Assembly (NCBI GenBank): GCA_947508145.1
Contig: CANNRV010000003.1
Span: 1 to 33,332, forward strand
Source: Comamonadaceae bacterium
GTDB taxonomy: Bacteria; Pseudomonadota; Gammaproteobacteria; Burkholderiales; Burkholderiaceae_C
DNA: 33,332 nucleotides
Direction: 5' to 3'
Positions 7,426 to 16,657 of this stretch are shown piece by piece. The position numbers and the translations under genes are program-made. The notes below the pieces were generated by a model. That model was not told the DNA's origin and ran no database searches. It was given only the letters and a program-made list of their open reading frames with translations. Position 1 is the stretch's first letter, and each line of letters opens with the position of its first letter.

Positions 7426-9156
7426 TTAGCGTTTGGCGCGTATGTTAATGTTGAAGTCCTTAAAGTTACCGCCAAATCCCGGGACGTATTGACCTACACC
7501 CAGAGCCCAACCAGTGGGCGAACCAATAGACAGGGATTTGAAATTTGTTTTGGTGGTTAAAGCAAATCCACTTTGCGGGTTTATATATCTGGTGTAGGTG
7601 GTTGGCTGAGAGTCTTGCGGAGCGATCACATAAGTGTAGGAATTGGTTTGAGGTGAAACTGTCATTACTTTAGATCCTGAATTTTCACCTGAATAAAAGC
7701 CCAAGCTTGAGTTCTGCGTGTAGTAAGAGCCCACTGACCACTCCATACCTGCTGCCCTTTCTTGACCGACACTTGGGAGGCTCATGGGTGTGAGCTTGGT
7801 CATGGCGATCAGGCCGTTGAATGTAGTTTTGAATTGACTGACATAGGTGTCTGTCACAGTAATAAACATAGTGGATTGACTGCCGGTCGAATACAGAATG
7901 GTTTTGTAACTACCGCCATCTGGATGCGTGCACGAGTATGTGCCGTCGGCATTTTTAGTGCAGCTATCACTGGTAATAGTTTCTATTTCTTCAGTGCAAT
8001 CAGGTGCTGCGGTAGAGCTGGTGGTGTCACAACCATAAGCCTTCATACTACTTGAAGTGTTAATCACGTATTTTCTAGGATCGGCAAATTGTCCGTAACT
8101 TGTATTGTTCAAGAATGCAATAGCCGGGTAAGTGCCCGCAAAATTCGCATCGGTGAGGGAATTATTTGTTTGCTGCGGAACCGTGATGCCAAATTGATTT
8201 GATGAACTCATAGCCCAAGCCCAAACACCACCTTCAGACACGCGGACTTCAAGCGCATTGCCATCGATAGTGCTGGTGAATGCGCATGGAATGGTCTTAC
8301 CTGACGTATCCTTTTTGAGAACTACATCAGAACTCACATTGGTTGAAAGATTCGTCATCTTCATACTGCCCGCTGTGAAGTCCATGTCATAGCCCACAGG
8401 GTCACCACCATAGATATTGAGTGCCCAAATCTTTCCGCTTCTGACGTAAGGACAGCTTTCTAATGCATTTTTTGCCTTGCCCACCACGGTCTCCATTTTG
8501 GATTTAGCTTCTGTCTCAGATTTCACCGATTTAATTTGTGTCGCCAGATCGCTGATTTTTTTGTCCGACGCAATCAGCGAGGCCATTAAAGCGTCAATTT
8601 TTTGATCGGTGCTGTCGCCCGCCTGACCTGACGTGGCGGCTTTCATGCTGCCTTTCAAGAAATCAACATCTTTCATGTCCGCATCTGTGCCAATGGCCGC
8701 TGTGGCTGCTCTGATGTTGGTCATACCTGCGTTGATTTTGTCTGTGGTGATATTGCTCGCCACTGTGTCTGTGAATTGTGTGAAAGAAGTCGCGGGGTCG
8801 TCACCCAATACATTGGCCACCACTAAGTGAGTGACCGGATTGATGTTGGCGGTGGTTGAGCCTTGTTCAACAAAAGAATAGACAGTGGTCTTGGTTATCG
8901 GGTCCACGGCTTTGAGCATGCATGGCCCCACACCGTTGGACACTTTGACTTCAAAACTGCCGTCTGCGTTGCTGGTGGCTGTGCCGGTGCCGGTTTTGCA
9001 TTTGGCTTCTACCGTGCCACTGGAAATCGCTGCGCCGGTTGCTGCAACACCCGTCAGGGTGATTCCACTGAAACTGCTGCTGCCTCCACCGCCACCACCA
9101 CAGGCGGCCATCGAGCACAAGACAGCAGTCAAGAACGAATAGCTTAAGGTTTTCAT
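7426..9156 (-). CDS. Secreted lipoprotein of unknown function with Gly-rich tether
   Basis: Signal peptide and lipobox MKTLSYSFLTAVLCSMAAC followed by GGGGGGSSS; Ser/Thr-rich, lower-GC coding sequence. Confidence 0.8.
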   Translation of the reverse strand: MKTLSYSFLTAVLCSMAACGGGGGGSSSFSGITLTGVAATGAAISSGTVEAKCKTGTGTATSNADGSFEVKVSNGVGPCMLKAVDPITKTTVYSFVEQGSTTANINPVTHLVVANVLGDDPATSFTQFTDTVASNITTDKINAGMTNIRAATAAIGTDADMKDVDFLKGSMKAATSGQAGDSTDQKIDALMASLIASDKKISDLATQIKSVKSETEAKSKMETVVGKAKNALESCPYVRSGKIWALNIYGGDPVGYDMDFTAGSMKMTNLSTNVSSDVVLKKDTSGKTIPCAFTSTIDGNALEVRVSEGGVWAWAMSSSNQFGITVPQQTNNSLTDANFAGTYPAIAFLNNTSYGQFADPRKYVINTSSSMKAYGCDTTSSTAAPDCTEEIETITSDSCTKNADGTYSCTHPDGGSYKTILYSTGSQSTMFITVTDTYVSQFKTTFNGLIAMTKLTPMSLPSVGQERAAGMEWSVGSYYTQNSSLGFYSGENSGSKVMTVSPQTNSYTYVIAPQDSQPTTYTRYINPQSGFALTTKTNFKSLSIGSPTGWALGVGQYVPGFGGNFKDFNINIRAKR

Positions 9157-9252
9157 TCAATCTCTTTTTAGGTGCCAAAAACAGCATGATAGACAAAAAG
9201 ATGTATTAAATGAGTTGAATTAACCTTTTTATATGTGTAATTGAAGGAGTGT

Positions 9253-11019
9253 TCAATTTTGATTGAACTGCAAAGCCGCCAAACTGGCATACAAACCGCC
9301 TTTGGCCACCAACTCTGCATGCGTGCCTTGTTCCACCAGGCTGCCGTGGTCCAGCACCCAAATCACATCGGCTTGTTGCACCGTGGCTAAGCGGTGGGCA
9401 ATGACCAAGGTGGTGCGACCTTGCATGGCGGTTTCCAAAGCCGCTTGCACCATGCGTTCACTGTTGGCATCCAACGCACTGGTGGCTTCGTCCAGCAACA
9501 ACAGCGGCGGGTTTTTCAACATGGCGCGGGCAATCGCGATGCGCTGGCGTTGACCGCCTGACAGACGCACGCCTTTTTCACCCAGAAACGTGTCGTAGCC
9601 CTGCGGCAGTTGCACGATGAATTCATCGGCGAATGCGGCTTTGGCCGCAGCCAGCACCTCGTCGTCGCTGGCCTGCGGGTTGCCATAGCGGATGTTGTCC
9701 ATGGCGCTGCCCGAAAAAATCACCGGCTCTTGCGGCACGATGCCAATGCGCGAGCGCAAATCGTGCAAGCTCATGTCGTTGATCGCTACGCCGTCCAACA
9801 CAATGCGCCCGGCTTGCGGGTCGTAAAAGCGCAGCAGTAAGCCGAACAAAGTGGTTTTGCCAGCCCCACTGGGGCCGACAACGGCCACTGTTTGACCTGC
9901 ATGAATCTCGCCGCTGAGCCCGGCCAGCGCCAGGGTTTGTGGTCGTGACGGGTAATGAAAATCCAGCGCTTGCAAGGACACTGAAGAACCGCTTTCAGGC
10001 CAAGCGGCTTGTTTGGGCTGCTCGGGGGAACTGACTACTGAGCGTGTATTCAACAACTCCATCAAGCGTTCGGTGGCTCCGGCGGCACGCAGCAAATCGC
10101 CGTACACCTCACCCAGCACTGCGAACGCACTGGCCAGCAAAATCACATAGACCACGGTCTGGCCGAGTTCACCGGCGCTCATGCTGCCGTCGCGCACCGC
10201 CATGGTTCCTTGGAACAAGCCCCAGAGCAAGGCCGCACTGCTGGCCAGAATGATGAAACCCACCAAGACCGAACGCGCCAGTGCGCGGCGCAAAGAGGTT
10301 TTGACGGCTTGTTCTGTGGAGTCGGTAAAACGCGTGGCTTCGCGTTGTTCGGCGGTATAGCTTTGCACCACGGGAATCGCGTTCAACACCTCAGAGGCCA
10401 AAGCGCTGGCGTCTGCCACGCGGTCTTGGCTGGCGCGGGACAAGCGACGCACGCGTCTGCCTAAAGTCATGCTGGGCCACACCACCAGCACCAGCAAACC
10501 AATGACTTGCAGCATCAGCATCGGGTGGTTCCACACCAGCATCAAGAGCGCACCGGTGCCCATGACCAAATTGCGCAAGCCCATAGAGAGCGATGAGCCG
10601 ACCACGGTTTGCACCAGCGTGGTGTCGTTAGACAAACGCGACAAGACTTCGCCGGTTTGCGTGGTTTCGAAAAACGCCGGGCTTTGTTCCAGCACATGGC
10701 CGTAGACCGCATTGCGCACATCGGCGGTGATGCGCTCACCCAGCCAAGTGACGGTGTAAAAACGCGCCGCTGAAAACAGCGCCAATGAAGCTGCCACGCC
10801 AAAGAGTTGCATGAACTGACCGGCCAATCGCTCGGCGCTGCCCGGCCCGGTCAGGCCTTGGTCGATCAACTGTCGCAGCGCCCAGGGAAAGGCCAGCGTC
10901 GCACCGGCGGCGAGCAACAAGAACAAACCGGCCAGCGCAATGCGTGCTTTGTAAGGCCGGACAAACGGCAACAGGCCGCTGAGGGATTGGGGGGAGGCGG
11001 TGGGCTTGGGAGTTGACAT
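9253..11019 (-). CDS. ABC exporter, fused permease-ATPase (MsbA-like)
   Basis: Six-TM N-terminal domain; Walker A GPSGAGKTT, signature LSGGQRQRIAIARA, Walker B LLLLDEATSALD. Confidence 0.9.
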   Translation of the reverse strand: MSTPKPTASPQSLSGLLPFVRPYKARIALAGLFLLLAAGATLAFPWALRQLIDQGLTGPGSAERLAGQFMQLFGVAASLALFSAARFYTVTWLGERITADVRNAVYGHVLEQSPAFFETTQTGEVLSRLSNDTTLVQTVVGSSLSMGLRNLVMGTGALLMLVWNHPMLMLQVIGLLVLVVWPSMTLGRRVRRLSRASQDRVADASALASEVLNAIPVVQSYTAEQREATRFTDSTEQAVKTSLRRALARSVLVGFIILASSAALLWGLFQGTMAVRDGSMSAGELGQTVVYVILLASAFAVLGEVYGDLLRAAGATERLMELLNTRSVVSSPEQPKQAAWPESGSSVSLQALDFHYPSRPQTLALAGLSGEIHAGQTVAVVGPSGAGKTTLFGLLLRFYDPQAGRIVLDGVAINDMSLHDLRSRIGIVPQEPVIFSGSAMDNIRYGNPQASDDEVLAAAKAAFADEFIVQLPQGYDTFLGEKGVRLSGGQRQRIAIARAMLKNPPLLLLDEATSALDANSERMVQAALETAMQGRTTLVIAHRLATVQQADVIWVLDHGSLVEQGTHAELVAKGGLYASLAALQFNQN

Positions 11020-11104
11020 GCAAACTGGCGCTGTGAGAGGAAAACGCAGTGTATGTCTATTGGTTCAGGCAAACCCCAACAGGGACTGGGCTTGCAGAGA
11101 AAAA

Positions 11105-11118
11105 GGTGCGGCGGCACC
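11105..11118 (-). terminator. Minus-strand intrinsic-terminator-like hairpin in the intergenic region between the ABC genes
   Basis: Minus strand GGTGC-CGCC-GCACC followed by TTTTT; lies after the 11282 gene and about 85 bp before the 11019 start codon. Confidence 0.5.
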
Positions 11119-11212
11119 AAGCTTCATTCCTCAAAAAAGGCGACCGTCCCCGGCGCCACAAGGGCGCGCCCTTAAAACCAGGGCTATGAGCGAGGACGGT
11201 CTGAAACTTGGT
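11105..11212 (-). ncRNA. Candidate structured leader/intergenic RNA
   Basis: Nested helices: 11202-11212 with 11116-11126 (11 bp, one U-G in minus-strand RNA) and 11194-11201 with 11142-11149 (8 bp GGACGGTC/GACCGTCC); apical palindrome AAGGGCGCGCCCTT (11160-11173); overlaps the terminator hairpin. Confidence 0.4.
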
Positions 11213-11281
11213 TCCCCTGCCCAACAAGAATCGGCCACTGGCAAAACTTCTTGAGTGCGATTTGGATTTATTTACGCAGCC

Positions 11282-13114
11282 TCAATGGCTGACTTGCAAT
11301 ACATGGCTCTTGATGCTGCCTTCATTCACATTCACCAACTGCCACAAACGCTGGTGGTAGGCCGCCACGCTGGGCCGGTGAGCGACAGACACGAGTGCGC
11401 CGTTTTGGCGCATCACCATGAGCAGCAAGCGTTCATAAATGATTTTTTCCGAGGCCTCGTCCAATGCGCTGGTGGCTTCATCGGCAAACACCCAACTGGG
11501 TTGTTTCAAAAACACGCGTGCCATGGCCAGCCGTTGCGCTTCGCCGCCGGAGAGTTGTTGGCTCCATTGGCCGACGGTGTCGAGCTGCGAACTCAATTGC
11601 GGCAACAGCGCCAGTGCCAGCGCCTCTTTCATTTGCTCGTCGGTGTATTCGTTGCTGGCATTTGGATAGACCAGTGCGTTACGCAAACTGCCTTCCGGGA
11701 AATACGGTCTTTGCGGGATGAACACGGCGTTATTCGGAATCACCACAGCAGCGGATATTGGCAAGGGCTGGCGCTTCTCATCCCAACCGCGCACATACGG
11801 CCAGATACCGGCGAGCACGCGCAGCAAAGTGGATTTGCCGCTGCCCGAGGGGCCGCGTATCAGCACCGAGTCACCCGGGTTGACCTTGAGTACCACGTCG
11901 TCCAGCAACACGGTGCGGTCCGGCAAAGTGATGGTCAGCGCCGAGGTGTTGAGCGACGTGGCCGTGGGTGCATCTTCACCCAGGGGTTGTTGCACCGCAA
12001 AGGAAATGGCCCTGAGCGTTTCCATTTGGGTCGAGAACACACTCAAACGGTGGGTGGTGGCGGTCCACGAAGCGAGGTTGCTGTAGTTATTGATGATCCA
12101 GCTCATGGCATCTTGCACACGACCAAAGGCCGAGGAAATCTGCATCAATTCACCCAACTGAATCGCACCGGAGAAGTAACGCGGCGCGGCCACCAGAATG
12201 GGAAACACCACAGCGGCTTGTCCGTAACCCGAGCTGAACCAGGTGAAGCGCTTTTGCACTTTCAGCAATTGAAGGAAATTGTCCAGCACCAGTTTGAAGC
12301 GGTTTTGCAGTGATTGCTTTTCGAATTCCGCGCCACGGTCCATGGCAATGGCTTCGCTGTATTCGCGCACCCGCATCAGGTGATGACGGAAATTGGCTTC
12401 CAGTCGCTGTTGCTGGAAATTGAGCGGTGCCATGCGACGGCCCAGAAAGTGGCCGATGACACTGCCGCCGATCGAATACAACAAGGCCATCCACACCATA
12501 AAGCCGGGGATGTTGTATTCATAGCCACCGGCTTCAAAACTGAAGCCGCCGGACATCATCCACAAAATGCCGACGAAACTACCGAGCGTGACCACCGCAT
12601 CCAGCAACCCCAGGCTGAGGTCTACGGTGTTGGTGGTGAACAGTTGAATGTCTTCTTGAATACGCTGGTCGGGGTTGTCCGAGCCGGTGTAGCCGTCATG
12701 CCCGGCCAGCGACTGGCGCAATTCGATCTGGTAAAAAATCTGGTGCGTGGTCCAGCGGGTCAAAAAGTCGCGGGTCATCCAGGCGCGCCAGCGGATTTCC
12801 AACAACTGGGTCAGGTAAAAACGGTAGACCGCCACCACGATGAAGGCACCGGCCAGCATGGCGAACATCTTGAGTTGTTCCCAAAACACGGCTTCGTCAT
12901 GGTTTTGCAATGCGTCGTAGAACACGCGGTTCCAGTCGTTCAGCAGCACCAGCACATACACCTGTGCCAAATTCAGCGCCACGCACACCAACAGTAAAAA
13001 CCGCGCCGACCAGCGTTCATCCGAGCGGAAATAAGGCAGCGACAAGGTCCAGACATGGCGCAAATGCGTCTTGGTTTTGCGCCACATGCCGATAAAAGGG
13101 TCAAACAATCCCAT
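11282..13114 (-). CDS. ABC transporter, fused permease-ATPase of the SbmA/BacA-like (YddA) type
   Basis: N-terminal FLTRWTTHQIFYQIELRQSL...DNPDQRIQEDI typical of this membrane domain; Walker A GPSGSGKST; LSGGEAQRLAMARV. Confidence 0.85.
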   Translation of the reverse strand: MGLFDPFIGMWRKTKTHLRHVWTLSLPYFRSDERWSARFLLLVCVALNLAQVYVLVLLNDWNRVFYDALQNHDEAVFWEQLKMFAMLAGAFIVVAVYRFYLTQLLEIRWRAWMTRDFLTRWTTHQIFYQIELRQSLAGHDGYTGSDNPDQRIQEDIQLFTTNTVDLSLGLLDAVVTLGSFVGILWMMSGGFSFEAGGYEYNIPGFMVWMALLYSIGGSVIGHFLGRRMAPLNFQQQRLEANFRHHLMRVREYSEAIAMDRGAEFEKQSLQNRFKLVLDNFLQLLKVQKRFTWFSSGYGQAAVVFPILVAAPRYFSGAIQLGELMQISSAFGRVQDAMSWIINNYSNLASWTATTHRLSVFSTQMETLRAISFAVQQPLGEDAPTATSLNTSALTITLPDRTVLLDDVVLKVNPGDSVLIRGPSGSGKSTLLRVLAGIWPYVRGWDEKRQPLPISAAVVIPNNAVFIPQRPYFPEGSLRNALVYPNASNEYTDEQMKEALALALLPQLSSQLDTVGQWSQQLSGGEAQRLAMARVFLKQPSWVFADEATSALDEASEKIIYERLLLMVMRQNGALVSVAHRPSVAAYHQRLWQLVNVNEGSIKSHVLQVSH

Positions 13115-13120
13115 GAATCT

Positions 13121-14032
13121 TCAATCTTCGGTCAAAAGGGTATTTTGCACTCCGCTGGCCACATGGCCTGACGGCACATGACGGGCCGCAGATTCGATGT
13201 GCCCGGTCTGGTCGTCGAAAAAGAAATCCGGCTCGAATTCACGCAGAAATTCGCCCTTGGGCAGACCGCCCAAAAACATGGCTTCGTCCACCTGAATATT
13301 CCATTGCATCAGCGTGCGGATGGCGCGTTCGTGCGCCGGGGCGCTGCGTGCTGTCACCAAGGCGGTGCGTATGCGTATAGCCGGGGTACTTTCTTGCTGC
13401 AAGCGGTGCAAGGCGGCCAGCAAGGGTTTGAACGGACCGGCTGACAGCGGTTGCGCTGCTTTGTCTTTTTCGTGCTGTTGAAACGCGTTCAGGCCTAGCG
13501 ACTGAAACACCCGCTCGGCCTCGTCGCTGAACAGCACCGCGTCGCCGTCAAACGCGATTCGCACTTCATTCGGGTGGGCGGCGGAGGCATGCGCCGAATG
13601 CGGATACACCTGCGCGGCTGGCACACCGGCGTCCAGCGCGGCACGCACATCGCTTAAATGGGTGGACAAAAACAAATTGGCGTTCAGCGGTTTGAGGTAG
13701 CGCCAAGGTGGTTGCCCGCGTGTGAAACTGCCGCGCTGAATGTCCAAGCCGTAATGTTGCGCCGAGCGAAATACGCGCATGCCGCTGACCGGGTCGTTGC
13801 GCGACAAGATGACCACTTCCACCCGCGCGTCCCCGGGGCTGTTGAAGGCCAGCAGTTTTTTCACCAGTGAAAACGCCACGCCCGGCAGCGCCGGTTGCTC
13901 AAGACGCGCCAATTGCAAATCCATATAGGCGCGGTCGTCGTTTTGCTCAAAAACCTGGTTTTCTTCCTCGAAGTTGAACAGGGCCCGCGAAGAAATGGCC
14001 ACCACCAATTTGCCGTCCAGCGTACTTGCCAT
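13121..14032 (-). CDS. 5'-nucleotidase (cytosolic 5'-nucleotidase-like family)
   Basis: VVAISSRALFNFEEEN, VVILSRNDPVSGMRVFRSAQHYGLDIQRGSFTRG, FFDDQTGH motifs. Confidence 0.8.
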   Translation of the reverse strand: MASTLDGKLVVAISSRALFNFEEENQVFEQNDDRAYMDLQLARLEQPALPGVAFSLVKKLLAFNSPGDARVEVVILSRNDPVSGMRVFRSAQHYGLDIQRGSFTRGQPPWRYLKPLNANLFLSTHLSDVRAALDAGVPAAQVYPHSAHASAAHPNEVRIAFDGDAVLFSDEAERVFQSLGLNAFQQHEKDKAAQPLSAGPFKPLLAALHRLQQESTPAIRIRTALVTARSAPAHERAIRTLMQWNIQVDEAMFLGGLPKGEFLREFEPDFFFDDQTGHIESAARHVPSGHVASGVQNTLLTED

Positions 14033-14041
14033 GTTGAACCT

Positions 14042-15262
14042 TCATCGCACGAACTGATTGAGTTGGATGATGGGCAGCATGACCGCCAATACGATCAGCA
14101 TGACCACCGCCCCCATGGTAACAATCAACAGCGGTTCCAAAATAGTGGCCAGTTGCATGGCCCGGCGTTGCACTTCTTCAGACAAATGGTCGGCGGCGTG
14201 TTGCAGCATTTGCGGCAGCTGACCGGTTTGTTCGCCTAAGCTGGCAAACATGGGCAGCAAGCCGGGCAGCCGTTTGTTTTGCGACAAGGCCACCGCCAGC
14301 GGTGCGCCTTCGCGCACCAGTTCGATGGCCTGCAAAGCGTTGTCGCGCAGCGCCATATTGGACAAGGTCTGCGAGGCGGTTTGCAGGGATTTGAGAATGG
14401 GCACACCGGCCCCGGCCAGCAAAGCCAGGGTGCCGGCAAACCGCGCGGCGTTGTAGCCCAGGCTCAAGCGGCCCAAGAGGGGCAGGCGCAGCCACAGGGC
14501 ATCGAATTGCTGACGGAATGCGGCCTGGCGCAAGGCCAGCATCAGTAAAAGCCAGCCCAACACCAGCCCGCCCAACATCCAGGCCCACAGCGCTTGCACC
14601 CAGCCGCTCAGGGTCAGCATGAGCACGGTCAAGCCGGGCAGGCTGCGTTGGGTGCTGGTGAACACTTGCGCGACTTGCGGCACCACATAGGCCAGCAAGA
14701 AGATCACGATCAACAGGGCCACACCGCTGACGATGGCCGGGTACAGCGAGGCGGTCAGCAACTTCGCGCGCATTTGGTTGGCGGCTTGTAAATCGGCGGC
14801 GAGCTGGATCAGCACCTGAGCCAAGCGCCCGCTTTGTTCGCCCGAGTCCACCACGGCCAAATACAGCGGATCGAATTCGCGCGGGTGCATGGCCAGGGCT
14901 TGTGCCAGTGGTGCGCCTGCATTCACCTCGGCTCGCACCTGGGCTTGCAGTTCGCGTTGCGCCGGGGTGTCTGCTTGTTCCAGCAGGGCGGAGAGCGCCC
15001 GCTCCAGCGGCAAACCGGCAGACACCAAGCTGGCCAGTTGGCGGGTCCATACCGCCAATGTGCTGCGGCTGAAGACACGTGCTTGCCACAGCACGATGTC
15101 GCCTTTGCGGGTGGTCGGCGACAGCGTCAGGATTTGCAACTTGACGGTGACCAGCGACTGTTGCCGCAACTGGCTGCGGGCGGCGCGTTCAGATTCGGCC
15201 TCGATCACGCCTTGCACATTGCGGCCCAGCGGGTTGATGGCGTGGTAGGTGTAGGCCGGCAT
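14042..15262 (-). CDS. gspF: Type II secretion inner membrane protein GspF
   Basis: MPAYTYHAINPLGRNVQGVIEAESERAARSQLRQQSL and two T2SSF domains. Confidence 0.92.
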   Translation of the reverse strand: MPAYTYHAINPLGRNVQGVIEAESERAARSQLRQQSLVTVKLQILTLSPTTRKGDIVLWQARVFSRSTLAVWTRQLASLVSAGLPLERALSALLEQADTPAQRELQAQVRAEVNAGAPLAQALAMHPREFDPLYLAVVDSGEQSGRLAQVLIQLAADLQAANQMRAKLLTASLYPAIVSGVALLIVIFLLAYVVPQVAQVFTSTQRSLPGLTVLMLTLSGWVQALWAWMLGGLVLGWLLLMLALRQAAFRQQFDALWLRLPLLGRLSLGYNAARFAGTLALLAGAGVPILKSLQTASQTLSNMALRDNALQAIELVREGAPLAVALSQNKRLPGLLPMFASLGEQTGQLPQMLQHAADHLSEEVQRRAMQLATILEPLLIVTMGAVVMLIVLAVMLPIIQLNQFVR

Positions 15263-15265
15263 GCG

Positions 15266-16654
15266 TTAGTCCCGGGTGACGCGCAGCAGTTCTTGCGCCG
15301 AGGTGATGCCCAGCCCGACCAAACGCTGGCCGTCGTCGCGCAGGCTGAGCATGCCTTGTTGCAGCGCGGCTTCTTTGATGCGCGGTTCACCGGCGCGGTC
15401 GTGGATGAGCTGGCGCACGGTTTCGTCCACCGTCAGCAACTCGAAGATGCCGGTGCGGCCCTGGTAGCCGGTGCGCCCGCAGGCATCGCAGCCTTTGCCG
15501 CTGCAAGCGGTGCAGAGTTTGCGCACCAGCCGTTGCGCCAGCACGCCCAGCAGCGACGAGCTGAGCAAAAACGGTTCTATGCCCATGTCTGTCAAACGTG
15601 TGACCGCGCTGACCGCGTCGTTGGTGTGCAAGGTGGCCAGCACCAGGTGGCCGGTGAGCGAAGCCTGCACCGCGATTTGCGCGGTTTCGTGGTCGCGGAT
15701 TTCGCCGATCATGATGATGTCCGGGTCTTGGCGCAGGATGGCACGCAGGGCTTTGGCGAAGTCCAAATCAATTTTCGGGTTGACCTGGGTTTGGCCGACA
15801 CCGGCGAGCTCGTACTCGATCGGGTCTTCCACGGTCATGATGTTGGCGTGCGCCGCGTCCAGCATTTGCAGTGCCGCGTACAAGGTGGTGGTTTTGCCCG
15901 AGCCGGTCGGGCCTGTCACCAGCACGATGCCGTGCGGTTGTTGGATCAGTTGTTCAAAACTGTGCAAGGTGTGGCCTTGCATACCCACGGCTTGCAGCGT
16001 TAAGCGGCTGTCGCTTTTGTCCAGCAAACGCAGCACCGCGCGTTCGCCATGCGCCCCCGGCAAGGTGGACACGCGCACGTCAATGGCGCGTTGGCCCAAG
16101 CGCAAGGAAATGCGGCCGTCTTGCGGCAGGCGTTTTTCGGCGATGTCTAAATCGGCCATGATTTTCAAACGCGAAATCAGCGCGGCGTGCAAGGCGCGGT
16201 TTGGGGTGACGACTTCGCGCAACGTACCGTCGATGCGAAAACGCACGCTGGAATGGCGCTCATACGCTTCTATGTGAATATCGCTGGCACCGTCTCGCGC
16301 GGCTTGCATCAACAAAGCGTTGAGCATGCGGATGATGGGCGCGTCCGCCGAGGCCTCGAGCAAATCTTCCACGGCGGGCAGCTCTTGCATCATGCGTTTC
16401 AAATCGGCTTCGCTTTCCACTTCGCTCATCACCGTGGCGGCGCTGGACTCGGCCCCGGCATAGCTGGCGCTGATGCGTTGCGCCAGCGTGGCAGGGTCGG
16501 TTTCATGGAATTGCTGCACAGCGTGGCAGCGCAACACCTCGCTCCAAGCCCCAGGCGCCGGGCTGGCGTGGTGCCACAACGTCAAATGACGGCCATCGTC
16601 TTCCAACAGCAACTGGTGGCTGCGGGCAAACGCGTATGGCAAAGGATGGCGCAT
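15266..16654 (-). CDS. gspE: Type II secretion ATPase GspE
   Basis: Walker A GPTGSGKTTTLYAAL, IEAYERHSSVRFRIDG, RAILRQDPDIIMIGEIRDHETAQIAVQASLTGHLVLATLHTNDA, C-terminal CxxC...CxxCG zinc motif. Confidence 0.95.
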   Translation of the reverse strand: MRHPLPYAFARSHQLLLEDDGRHLTLWHHASPAPGAWSEVLRCHAVQQFHETDPATLAQRISASYAGAESSAATVMSEVESEADLKRMMQELPAVEDLLEASADAPIIRMLNALLMQAARDGASDIHIEAYERHSSVRFRIDGTLREVVTPNRALHAALISRLKIMADLDIAEKRLPQDGRISLRLGQRAIDVRVSTLPGAHGERAVLRLLDKSDSRLTLQAVGMQGHTLHSFEQLIQQPHGIVLVTGPTGSGKTTTLYAALQMLDAAHANIMTVEDPIEYELAGVGQTQVNPKIDLDFAKALRAILRQDPDIIMIGEIRDHETAQIAVQASLTGHLVLATLHTNDAVSAVTRLTDMGIEPFLLSSSLLGVLAQRLVRKLCTACSGKGCDACGRTGYQGRTGIFELLTVDETVRQLIHDRAGEPRIKEAALQQGMLSLRDDGQRLVGLGITSAQELLRVTRD

Positions 16655-16657
16655 GCG

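Noticed and set aside
11105-11212. Structured region as 6S RNA (ssrS)
   Set aside because: A CTTAAAAC stretch and long helices were suggestive, but I could not match conserved 6S segments or the usual neighbouring gene; left as an unclassified structured RNA.
11255-12313. 352-aa plus-strand ORF
   Set aside because: Fully antisense to the SbmA/BacA-like ABC gene, with composition typical of a high-GC shadow ORF.
14834-16003. 389-aa plus-strand ORF antisense to gspF/gspE
   Set aside because: Shadow ORF rich in His/Gln/Arg/Gly, opposite well-supported gsp genes.
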